A DNA stretch of 64,000 nucleotides, taken from assembly GCA_020912385.1 (NCBI GenBank), contig CP087206.1, positions 3,782,001 to 3,846,000 on the forward strand, given 5' to 3'. Shown piece after piece: positions 32,314 to 43,859 of the stretch (its first letter is position 1; every line of letters begins with the position of its first letter). Source of the DNA: Neofusicoccum parvum (lineage: Eukaryota > Ascomycota > Dothideomycetes > Botryosphaeriales > Botryosphaeriaceae). The notes below the pieces were generated by a model, which worked only from the letters and a program-made list of their open reading frames with translations, was not told the DNA's origin and did no database searches. A program made the translations under genes and the position numbers.

Positions 32314-35115
32314 GGTAGCATGAAGAGGATGGAGGAATTGAAACTTACTCTGAGGTCCGTCTCGAAACCGAATGAGTCGATGACGGGAATCAAGCCCTTG
32401 ACCGAGTAGAGAGGTGTGCCTGCAATAGGCCCATCTTGAAGAACGTGGCCTCTCCTGCGTGCAAGCACCGTGTACAAGCTGCTCACAGCATCGGCAGGTC
32501 CAATCATCGAGCATGAATACACAGGCTCCATCAACCTCGGGCTTGCCATCAAGAAACTAGAATAGCACGCTCGTCTTGACGTAGGGATAATTTGACCACC
32601 GCCGCGGAAGATGGGCTGAGAGTCCAAGCTGACGTCTGTGACGCGGAACTTGGTATTGCGAATGGGCTCCTCGCAAAGCGGGCCTTCACGAGTAGCCCAG
32701 CTGAAACCTTGACGGATGGTGTCGCGCACGCTCCTCAGCAGCTTCTGGTCAACTTCTGAGGGAAGAGTATCGTTCTGGAGAATGTTGGGGCCCTGGTCAT
32801 CTGGTCCAAATGCCCAGATGTTGCGTGATGCGAGCAAATCGTAGCCATAGTTCTCCTCGAAGAATTTTCCAACCACACGCACCGGGTCCTTAATGTTGAC
32901 CTTGCCCGCCTCAATGTCTTCCGCGATACCCGGATCAAGGGGTTCCGCGACCATAGTGAGCTTGTTCTTCTTGTTGGGGGTAAGAGCGTAGCATTTGATG
33001 GCAGATGTCTCGACGACAGTCTCGCAGAAACGAGTCACAGGGTCGGACACCTTGATCTCCATTTCGGCGTACAAGCGGCGTAGGTCGTGGAGTACGCAGT
33101 CCATGTAAAGCTCCCCAGTTCCCAAAACGACGTGTTCTCCGGATTCCTCGACCTTTGTCGTGATCAGAGGATAGCTCTTGTTGATTTTCCGAAGGCCCTC
33201 GAGCATCTTTGGCAACTCTGAGGGGTTGATCGGCTCTACAGCCACCTTCAGAACAGATTCGAAGAAGTGCTTTACTGGTCTGAAGATGTAGGCGTCCTCG
33301 TCTTCCGGAAGCTTGGGCGGAACAATCGTGGCCGTCTTTACAATGGAGTTGTCGACACCACCGAGAAGCACCCAATTTCCAGCAGGAATGCCACTAACCG
33401 GGACATTGTACCTCGACTCGCCAATCCACACGTCGCTGATTGTTGCCAGCACCATGTCTTCCTCATCTTCAATGGTGTACCCTTCTCCAAGCACCCGAAC
33501 CTGGTCACCAGGTTTCGCGATGCCGCTAAGAACACGTCCAAAGGAGTGGAATCGCCGAGCGTCTGTAGTGTTGAAAAGCTTGGTGACATGCACAATGAGC
33601 GGCCCGTCCTGGTCACACTTCTTCATGGACTCTGCTGTTTGAGTGTCAGTGGGGCCAGCATAGTACCGTTCCAGATACCGGTTCGCTCCTTCGATGGGTG
33701 ATGGAACGTGCTGAGTAATCATGTCCACGAAGCCGCTCGCCGGGCCGAAGAACTGTTCGCAAGCAAGCTTCAATAGCTGTTTAGCATCAGTCTTGTACTG
33801 AGAAGGCTTCAGCTGAATTCCGAGAGAACCTAATGTCTCTTTCAGATCCTCGGGGCTTTCGCTGAGCGTGTGGGAGTACAGCTTGTAGATGGGCTCCAAA
33901 ACCCAGTGCACGAATGAGCGCTTGGCACCCTCCTCCACAGCCTTCCTCGTAAATTTGCGGCTTCTGGGATTGAAGAAGATATCACCCCATAGACGCTTGC
34001 TGAAGTCCTCTGCGTTGATACCGGAGCCAGGGTAGCTGTCTGCGTACATCTTGGTGAAAGATCCCAGTGTGAAACACCAGCCCATGGTGCTGCAGGCAAA
34101 GGCAACATTGCCCTTCTCGGGGCTCAAGCGGTACTTTGCACCCTGTCCAGGGATGGTGTTTTCTATGACGGTGTTGACTTCCTCGACCACATGCTTGAGC
34201 TTGAAGTAGGCATCTGCCGGAGGCAGCTTTAGCTCTAGGATCAAGCGGTCCATTTTGTTGACAACCAGGGTAAGGGCCATCCCCTCCAGCACGGCGTGCT
34301 TGATGATCTGCTCGGTATTGACCTGCACGCCCTCGACTACATCCACGACCAGAACAACACCGTCGGCCAGCCTGAGCGACGCGGCGACTTCGTCGACAAA
34401 GTTGACGTGGCCAGGAGTATCCATAACGTTGACCAGATGCGACTTGCCCTTGGAACTTTGCAGCACCAGACTCATCGGTGCAGCCTTTATCGAGACACCG
34501 CGTTCCCGCTCCAACAAATGTGTGTCCGTGTAGCGGAGCTGCTCGTCGCGACTCCGGCCCAGTCTCTTATCAAGCCTTTCCTGGATCTCGTGGGTCTCCA
34601 GAACCAACATATCCATGAAAGCAGTCTTGCCGTGGTGCAAGTGTCCGGCCAGGGCGACATTCCGTACTTGGTCCGGGTAGTTCATCAAATCGGTCATGAA
34701 GTCGCGGGCAAAGCGCACGGGCGGTAGGTCGGCCTCCTCGACATTGAACTTCTTTTGCACGACAGGCTCGATGATGGGCTGGGTCAAGGGCTGGGCATCC
34801 TCTTCCTGGACCAGCGTCTCGACATCGGCGCCGTAGACTTGCTGCGCGGTCGGGTAGTACTGCTTGTCCTCGTGCAGGATGACGGCGTTCGAGGGGCCTT
34901 CGTCGTCGAGCTCCATGAGCTGCTGGTCATTGGCGGGCTCGTCGTCGTCGGGCTCCTCATCGTAGACGTAGGCGTCCGCCGCCGCCGCGCCATGGTCGGA
35001 TTCCTCTTCAGACTCGGCCTCTCCGATGAAGTTGCCAAACCTGCGTCATAGTCAGCGCGGGACGAGCAAATCTGCGCAGCACAGCGGTCGCGTACTCGTC
35101 GTATAGGTCATCCAT
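31980..35115 (-). CDS. SNU114: SNU114/EFTUD2-type U5 snRNP GTPase
   Basis: Exons 35115-35096, 35040-32349 and 32225-31980 encode 985 residues. The first exon is only 20 nt and joins MDDLYDE to FGNFIGEAESEEES, the conserved N-terminus of this family. An acidic leader precedes the EF-2-like GTPase. G1 is GHLHHGKTAF (about residues 139-148), followed by DTPGHVNFVDE and NKMDRL. EF-2 domains II-V follow, ending with GFETDLR and, after the second intron, IHTQGQATVSLVFDRW and KFLEPELFRNLKE. Known role: U5 snRNP component that drives Brr2-dependent spliceosome activation and disassembly. The second intron (32226-32348) contains a 33-base homopolymer (C on the sense strand). If that intron were retained, the protein would end in a run of prolines and lose the last 82 residues. 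Confidence 0.95.
32280..32312. repeat. 33-nt G homopolymer (C on the gene's sense strand)
   Basis: Thirty-three consecutive G residues on the plus strand, followed by TGG. They lie inside the last intron of the SNU114 gene, between its GTAAGT donor (32348) and its acceptor (32226). The length is probably unstable, and the assembled count may be inexact. Confidence 0.9.
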
Positions 35116-35481
35116 GGTGGGCGACAGGGCGCTGAGGCGGTGGGGTGGTGGTGGTGGGGGAGTCGTGGATGCCCAGCAGCTGTGAGCTTTTGCCGCGACG
35201 GAAGACTTTCGCGAGCTTGACGCTGGACTTGGGCGCGCGCGTGCTTGGCGCGACGGAGCGTGGCGCTGTGGCTGGTGGGCGCCACCGCGGTGCGAAATAA
35301 TGGGGCGAGGGGTCGTTGCGCTGCGGCGCCTTTTGGTGCTTACACAGGCCCAAGCTCCGGCGCCGGAGACGCCCCTCGTGCCCATTATTTTCTTCAGACC
35401 GCCAGCTCTCCCGCCTCTTCTCTCCCACTCCGCACTCCTCTCGCAAGCTCCCATTGCTCTCGAACAAGCCCAGCCGTCACA
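35116..35481. promoter_or_regulatory. Shared divergent promoter of SNU114 and ERG10
   Basis: Only 366 bases separate the two start codons, so both core promoters must lie here. The ERG10 side has a pyrimidine-rich leader ending CCGTCACAATG. No clear TATA box was found, as is common for housekeeping genes. Confidence 0.55.
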
Positions 35482-36844
<1,363 letters not shown>

Positions 36845-37950
36845 ACGAGCCTCAACGCATATTTTTGGCGGCTGTAATTGGACGCCTCATTCTTATTTCC
36901 TAGTTTAATTCCCCTTTTCGGAAAAGCACGACATTATGGATGAGATATACCAGCTTTGGTAGACGGATGGATGGCTTAGATAAGCGCCCCTACCTTCGGC
37001 CGCAGTAGAAAAAGCACATAGTTCTGTAGCGCAATATACGCGACAACGCATCGGAAGGCGTTTCAAATTACTGCGGCAATCCTTTCCCGTTGCTGGTGCC
37101 CTGTCTGGACGGCATTTCTGCCACTGTCTGTTCTTTTCCGTAAGCAGACCGCACTTCCTACCACTCAGCCACGCTCCACGCGTTCTTTATCCTCAAGCTC
37201 CTGATAACAAGGTGCCACACCGCCTTTTTCATTCCTTCGTAGCATTTGAATATCAGTAATCCTCAGCAATATTGCTCTTGAATAAGGAAAAAGCCGCGCC
37301 AAGATGTGACGGGGGAGGTCCAAGCTCTCTCTTCCTCTTCCTATTCGGGAAAGTCTGGATGGTGGTGTCATTTTTGATTAGTCTGATTACTATTCGTCAC
37401 GAAGCCACTTACCTTGGATTTCAAAAGTTCGGGAGAAACTGGAGGGCGAAGGCCGAAGTGAAGGCAGGAGGGCGCGTGCAGGAGAAGAGAAGAAGCAGGA
37501 GAGCGGACGGGGATATCCGACGGTTAGCCCGGGTGCCAGGATATGACTGGAAGCATTCAGGGTCCCCGATCTCGTTGCCTGTTGTATTCAGGGCTTCTTT
37601 TGTTGATCTATGCAGCAGGTAGTATGATCAATATGCATAGCGCGTTCTGTATTTCAACAGTATCTCAGGCGTTTTGCATAGCAGGTACTAATTCAATTCG
37701 CATAATTCACTTGCTGGACACCAAATTGTGGATGCATCATACGAGGGACCGTCCTTTATCACTGAGCTGGCCTGTTTTTCCATATGAAGGTGTGAGATTA
37801 CGGAGGGCCTCCCCAATACACCATCACAACTCAGCATTCCCCTCCTCCCCCCAAAGCCGACCAAAATAGCAAAAGAAAGAAAAGAAAAGAGACGTTGTTT
37901 ACTACGCTTTTACCGAGGATTCAAGCAATAAAAGAAGCGGTTTCCAAATA
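36845..37950. other. Intergenic region between convergent genes
   Basis: About 1.1 kb downstream of ERG10 and of the 3' end of the next minus-strand gene. No gene, repeat or RNA is supported. Confidence 0.5.
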
Positions 37951-39813
37951 TTACTTCTGTCCGCCACCGCTCGAGCTACCGCTGTCACCGCTCTGGTCCG
38001 GCGTCTTGTCCGCCGTGTAGGCGTAATCGCCGCACTGCCGCCAGCCGTCAGCATCAAGCACTCATCAGAGAAGGGAAGAAAGAGATCACTCACCGACAGA
38101 AACGTCGTAAGATCCGTGTCGTCCTTGTCATTGTACGTGCACCCGTGCATCTCGCGATCCAAGTTGCAGTGGTAGAACTCGACGTACGCGCCCGCCCAGC
38201 CACCCCACGCGCCGCTTCCGAACCCGCCGACGTCGGACCCGGTCCCCTGCTGGCCGCTCTGGTCGTCGCCGCTCCAGCCCAGCCCGGCCATCTGCCCCGT
38301 CGTGGGGTCGATGCCCAGCTCGGCGGGGTCGCCTTGCTGCTGCTGCTGGCCGTTGACGGCGTTGAGCTGCTGGTTCTGCGGCGCCGTGCCGGTGGTGCCT
38401 GAGACGGAGCCTTGAGGCTGCTGGTTCTGCTGCTGCTGCATGAGCCGGAGGGGCAGCTGGGGCAGCTGCTGGAGGGCGGCGGCCGGGATCTGCTCGGTGC
38501 CAGGCGAGTTGGCGCCCTGCAGCTGCTGCGTCTGCGGGAGTGGAGCAGTGTTGCCCTGTTGCTGGGGAAGCGACTGCATGTTGTTGCTCGTGGGCTGGAA
38601 GTTTTGGTTCTGCTGGCCCTGGGGCTGGAATTGCTGGTTCTGCTGGGGTGCAATCTGATTCGGGTTGGTATTCGTGCCCAGGTTCTGCAGATTGTTCGGC
38701 GTACCGCCGACAGGTCGCAGGTTCTGGTTCTGCTGGCCTTGCGGCCGGAACTGTTGATTCTGCTGGCCTTGCGGCTGGAACTGTTGGTTCTGCTGGCCGA
38801 GATTCTGCAGGTTGTTGGGCTGGGCACCTGCGGGCTGCATCTGATTCGGGTTGAACTGCTGGTTCTGCTGCTGTGGGAGAGGCGCGCCCTGCTGTTGGTT
38901 CGGGTTGAACTGTTGGTTCGGGTTGAACTGCTGGTTCGGGTTGAACTGCTGGTTCGGGTTGAACTGCTGGTTCGGGTTGAACTGCTGGTTCGGGTTGAAC
39001 TGCTGGTTCTGCTGCTGTTGGTTTGGGTTGAACCGCTGGTTCTGCTGCTGTTGGTTCGGATTGAACTGCTGGTTCGGATTGAACTGCTGGTTCTGCTGCT
39101 GTTGGTTCGGGTTGAACTGCTGATTCTGCTGCTGCGGGAGAGGTGCGCCTTGCTGTTGGTTCGGGTTGAACTGCTGGTTTGGCTGGAATCCCATGCCCTG
39201 AGGCGTGCCCTGACCAATCTGCTGGCCACCAAGACCGCCTTGAGTGTTCGGGCTCTGCTGATTGAAGTTGCCCTCAAACTCTCCCGGCACAAACACGGCC
39301 ATGTAGATGCCAGAGTAGTCACCATTGCGGCTGTTTTCGTCGCAGCCCAGGAATGTGACGTAGACCTGCTCCCAGTCGCCTGTGGGGGAGAGACCGGGGT
39401 CGAGCTCGGGCACCCGGTTGAACTCAAGCCACTTCCCGCAGAAGTTGAGGCCCTTGGAAACGAGCTGCCGCTCGATGCACTGGGAGCGGCCGAAAGCCCA
39501 GGCAACAATGGCCTTTTCACCCTTTGGAGAACTGTTGATGGTGGAGCGTGTCAGTTGATAAATTGAGACGTGGAGTGGTAATGATCTCTTACGTTTCTAC
39601 GGCAATCAAGACGCTGAAGCCAGGTCCAAGCGTTTGAACAAAGGCCTCTTGCGTCCCAACATCCGGCTGAGTCTGGAATTGTTGTGGAGATGATTGCTGC
39701 AGCGAATTGGCGCCGGGCGGAGGTTGTTGTCCCGGGATATTACCCTGCTGCGGTGCCGGCAGGGCAAGAGCTCCCGTGATGGCAAAAGAAAGAAGAGAAG
39801 TAGCGAACTTCAT
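37951..39813 (-). CDS. Secreted Gln/Asn-rich repeat protein
   Basis: Exons 39813-39593, 39531-38094 and 38034-37951 encode 580 residues. Signal peptide: MKFATSLLSFAITGALALPAP. A folded N-terminal part follows (EAFVQTLGPGFSVLIAVET, KGEKAIVAWAFGRSQCIERQ, WEQVYVTFLGCDENSRNGDYSGIYMAVFVPG). The middle has at least twelve FNPNQ units, six of them in direct tandem. Long Q/N/P-rich sequence follows (GAPLPQQQ, QFQPQGQQ, NLQNLG). The C-terminus regains Cys residues (EFYHCNLDREMHGCTYND and CGDYAYTADKTP). No enzyme family is recognised. Q/N richness is prion-like in composition. A cell-wall or matrix role is plausible but unproven. A TATATAAAAA-like box sits about 150 bp upstream on the minus strand. Confidence 0.8.
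38840..39190. repeat. 18-bp tandem repeats coding for QFNPNQ
   Basis: The plus strand shows repeated GTTGAACTGCTGGTTCGG-type units, six nearly identical in direct tandem around 38904-39010, and further units broken by CTGCTGCTG inserts. The repeat is in frame with the minus-strand gene, so copy-number change would lengthen or shorten the protein without a frame shift. Confidence 0.85.
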
Positions 39814-41599
39814 GATGCGGGAATGCGTACTGTGGGGCAGAATGAAACCCACACAACAAAAGAGTGCGTATAATCCGGCAACCGATGGATTCCTGAGAAC
39901 TCGGTGTCGTGATACCTTGTTTTTGGAGAAGACTTAGTATACGATTGTCGGAATAGGTCGACTTTTTATATCGAGGCTTCGAGAGACCCTTACTGAGACC
40001 TCTCCACTCACCTTCAACCCAGTCAATAAAGCTTGTGTATGCAGGTCCCGCGCTTCTTCCTCCAGAGAGAGTTACATTTCAGGATTGCGTCTTCTCGATT
40101 AGAGTGTCCTGTGCTCGTGTTCGAAAAATAGCGCTCTGCGCAGCCGAGATCTGTGGGGAGGTTCTCCGCCGCTTGCTCTGGTAGCTTTCGCGTAAGTTTG
40201 CAACCGGAGCAGATGGGAAGTCACTCAGTCTTAGCAAATACCGGATGGTACCTGCAGGAGCAGACGGACTCGCATCGAATGGGCTGTGATGAGGCGAAGT
40301 ACAGACGTAACTTGACGACTTGTGTCGTGTCGAGTTAGTTTGACGGGTGGGGCGATCGGCGGAAGGCTCAGGAGCCAGACGACCCTTTGACTTGGTGATG
40401 ATTCAGTGGTGGTGAAGCCTATTCAGACAGTGAGTAAGTTTTTGCTTCTCTATTTTCTGGCCACAGCTACTTGGAAATCATCCAATACACGACATTCTCA
40501 ACCGAGCAGGATGTCATGCTACGATCATTCATGAAGATTATGGTTGAGTGAATAGTGGCTGATGCATTGGTTTCCAATCCTACTCGAGGGCTTTGCCGAA
40601 GATCTACGGCCCTGCAAAAATTCACTGCGAAGTTAGTTCTCTGGCTTCTAACAGCACAATAGCGCGCTCTGCACAATACACTTACCGAAGTAATGCGGGC
40701 CTGTACGTACTGTATCGCGAAGTCGTTCTATGAAAAGCAGCAGTGGCCAGTCGTCCAAGGTTGACTAACCGTTGTTCTGGGCGCAGGGTTGCAGCAAAAT
40801 CTTACCAGAAGGACCCTGTCAAAGGAAACATCGGACCAACAACGTCCCTCAAAGGAGTAAAAAAGGAAACAAAACAAGCCCATCGTTATATTAACAACCC
40901 AAGCCTATCCCAAGAGCGGTAGGTCCGGACCGCAGCCATCCGAGCATGACCCCAGATGTCGGGCGCCTTTTCTCGGATCACGTCAAACGCCCGAGGTAAG
41001 TTTAAACCGACTTCTTCACCTCTCTTCTTTCATCCAATGATTTCCCTGATTCGTCGCTTGCAGCTGAGCAGGCGGGGTAACAGGCGTAAGGCTGAGCTTA
41101 GTTAAATTTTGGAAGCAAAAGAGAAAAGTCTGAAACAGAATTCTCGGATACCCGCTGATACTTGCATCGCCAAGATGTCCAGGAACGTGCGGCTACTCGA
41201 ATGACTTGGCTTCTAAAATAGACCAGCCAACGTGATCACTGGCCTCTGTATGGTTGGTTAGACATCGGCATGTGGTGACCCTTCGCGATGCTTCGACTGT
41301 ATCGCCACCGCAGTCTTGACTTTCGCCAACTAAATTTCATCTTACACTGGTACTCATGCTAGGAAATTAGCATTCGGAACGGACGGATAAGGATCACGAC
41401 ACGTCGAGACTTTATCCCTGAGGAGACTGGATGCTGTGAAGATGGATCGATTGCAAAAACCTGTCCGTGGAAAACTACATCAATAATGGCGGGATATCAT
41501 CATATACGTGCAGAAGCCAAAAATTAAAACAAAAACATTACATCATCCGAGGCCTTGTTTCCTGTACAGTGTCTATGAGAGTTCCAAGTGCTTGTAATA
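39814..41599. other. Long intergenic region, no gene recognised
   Basis: About 1.8 kb. It holds the promoter of the Q/N-rich protein (TATA-like box near 39962-39972) and the 3' side of the LMBR1-type gene. Only short frames are present (for example 40467-40676), without motifs. Confidence 0.5.
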
Positions 41600-43517
41600 T
41601 TACCACTGGGTGTCTCTCCCTTCGGATCCAGTGCCGTTGCTGTGGCCGCCGTTATCGGTTGCTCCATAAGCAGCTGCTCGGGCCTTCGATCTGCCAGTGA
41701 TATCTTGCCAGGTAGCGTTGAAGCGGCGACCTGTGCTCGCGAGCAGTCCTTCTTCTTCCTCTTCTTCGAGATCGGCGTCGAGTTGAGCCTCATCGAGTCT
41801 AGGAGTCCGGAACAATACGGTGATGAAGACGATAAGATAGACAGCTAAGCAAGATTAGTAGAAGATCGAGGAGTGGAAAAACGCACCGACACTTACCGAG
41901 GAACGCAAACTGGGCCCAGAAGTCCACCACGCCGAAGAACGGGAAATTGACCGTAACGCGGTTGATGAAGGTAGTGACAACACTGGGAGTGCAAACGTCC
42001 TTCGCGACTGGGTTCTCTGCGAGCTCCGTGCAAGGCTTAATGGCACTCTTGTGGTTTGAGCAATCCGGCTGCTCGCCTGGATGGTGGGCAGGACGATCGC
42101 AGTATGTCTGAGAGCCAAATGTGGCATATTGCGGAGCAATAATCATGGCTACCGAATAGTTGATGGCCAGAACCATCAACGTCAGAAGAATCGTAGCCAA
42201 AAGAAGGGCTTGTGGGCTTGTGTGGCCCTTGCGGATCTGGAAGATGACGATCCAGAGGAAGCGGATCCCGACGGTTGCAATGCCAACAACGGATGCCGAG
42301 AACAGGAACAGAATCAGAAGTAGGAAAATGACGTAGTCGATAGGGAACACCTTGGACGACTGGACGAAAATCCAGTTGATGGGCTGGAAGATATTGATGT
42401 GTCCCAAGACATAACCGCAGCCTGACTTGCAAATGGAGTTCTTTGCTTTGTCAATGCCAGTGATGAGCATGGAAACGAAGACCAGGAGGGCAAAGATCAT
42501 CAAGACAATACCACCAAGAAGCTTGATGGGTCTGAAAATAGCCTCGATCTTGATCCAGGTCTTCATCAGCCAGCCTTGCTCCTGGCCACTGGCCTCCGCG
42601 GCAAGGCGCTCACGCCTGATGAGAGTGCGCTCTTCGCGCACAAGAGATTCAAGCTCACGGCGATCACGGGAATCCAAGCCGTCTTCACGACCTTCGTTGC
42701 GGCGCTCAAGCTGTCGCTGACGTTCACGGTTCGAGTCCAGCTGTGCAGCCGTGTTTTCGGCCAAGGTTGGGGCAGAAATGGACGGGGCAGATTTGATCAT
42801 GGCTGCAGGAAGCAGCGCCAAGCCGGCGGCAGTGTATAGGACATAGATGATCGTGCCGATGGTAATCAGCAGTCCCAATGCGAAGGTAAGGGCCCGTTCG
42901 CCATCTGCAGGCACATCGTCAGTGTTTTCGGGGTTGATTCACACCGCGCAGATAGACTTACGGTTCTCGGACAAAAGGTTCTTGAAGAAGTCCAAGTCCA
43001 AGTGCTGGTGTTTGGTGCTTCTTGCGACGGGAACGAAAAATCCGACCAGGAACAGAATGACGACCAGGATGATGAAGGCAATTGTATACTTCAGAGCGCC
43101 CCACAGGCGGGTTCCAATGGTCTGAGTGCCATCCTCTTCAGCACCCTCGTCATACTCTTCGTAGAAGAAGTAGGTAAAGGGAACGACGAGGAGGCACAAG
43201 ACAGCGTCCAGCGAGTACAGCGTATAGTAAACAATCTTCAGAGTGTACACAATGTCGTCGACCTTGTCTGGCGCGGCCCAGTCCTTCCGGCGACCTTCCT
43301 TGGAGACGTTGGTGGACGAGACGAGCGCGATGTCGACGGGCATGAGGAGGATGGTGGCCCACAGGGCGCTCATGGTGAAAATGCATACTGTGGTCACAGA
43401 GGCGGCGCGCTCGCGAGGGGTCTGGTAGATGTAGACGAAAATGGAGGCGATGGCCAGCAGGATGACGACGGCGACGGCGTACGCGACCCAGATCAAGCTG
43501 GTCTGGATGAGCGCCAT
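41600..43517 (-). CDS. LMBR1-domain protein, probable lysosomal/vacuolar cobalamin-transporter family (LMBD1-like)
   Basis: Exons 43517-42962, 42904-41897 and 41844-41600 encode 602 residues. About nine membrane segments are visible, starting [27 protein letters not shown], with a charged cytosolic loop ([19 protein letters not shown]) between TM5 and TM6. Motifs such as [23 protein letters not shown] and [26 protein letters not shown] fit fungal members of the LMBD1 group. The acidic C-terminal tail ([12 protein letters not shown]) may carry a sorting signal. The family is known from human cobalamin export from lysosomes. Fungi generally lack cobalamin-dependent enzymes, so the transported substrate here is unclear. 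The start ([10 protein letters not shown]) faces CFT1 across a 342-base spacer. Confidence 0.88.
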
Positions 43518-43859
43518 GGTGGGTGGATGTGCGTCGGCTGGCGACGCGAGGGCTGGAGTGGGAGAAGCAGTCTGCAGGCAGGCGCGACGCAGCGATGTTT
43601 TGGGGTTGGGCTGGGCTGAGCTGGCGATGGGCTGCGGCAGCGGGGGTGAGCTTGCGCAGGTTGGCGCCGGGCTGCCTCACGATGACGTGGGAGCTCGGGC
43701 CTGGGCCGGCGATCCGCGTTGCTCCCTGCAGCAGAGTGCTTGGCGCGCCGGCCGAAACGCTCAGGGCAACTTCGCGACACCGCGCCATTCCTCTCCAGCC
43801 CGCGTCCATTGCCTGGCGCACCATGCTTGCGCCCGTCCTGCGCTCCTCCCACCGACACC
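43518..43859. promoter_or_regulatory. Shared divergent promoter of the LMBD1-like gene and CFT1
   Basis: The two start codons are 342 bases apart on opposite strands. GC-rich sequence with no clear TATA box. Confidence 0.5.

Noticed and set aside
38412..39566. 384-codon plus-strand frame opposite the Q/N-rich gene
   Set aside because: A repetitive Leu/Val/Arg shadow of the NPNQQ repeats on the other strand; the minus-strand gene has a signal peptide and consistent splice sites.
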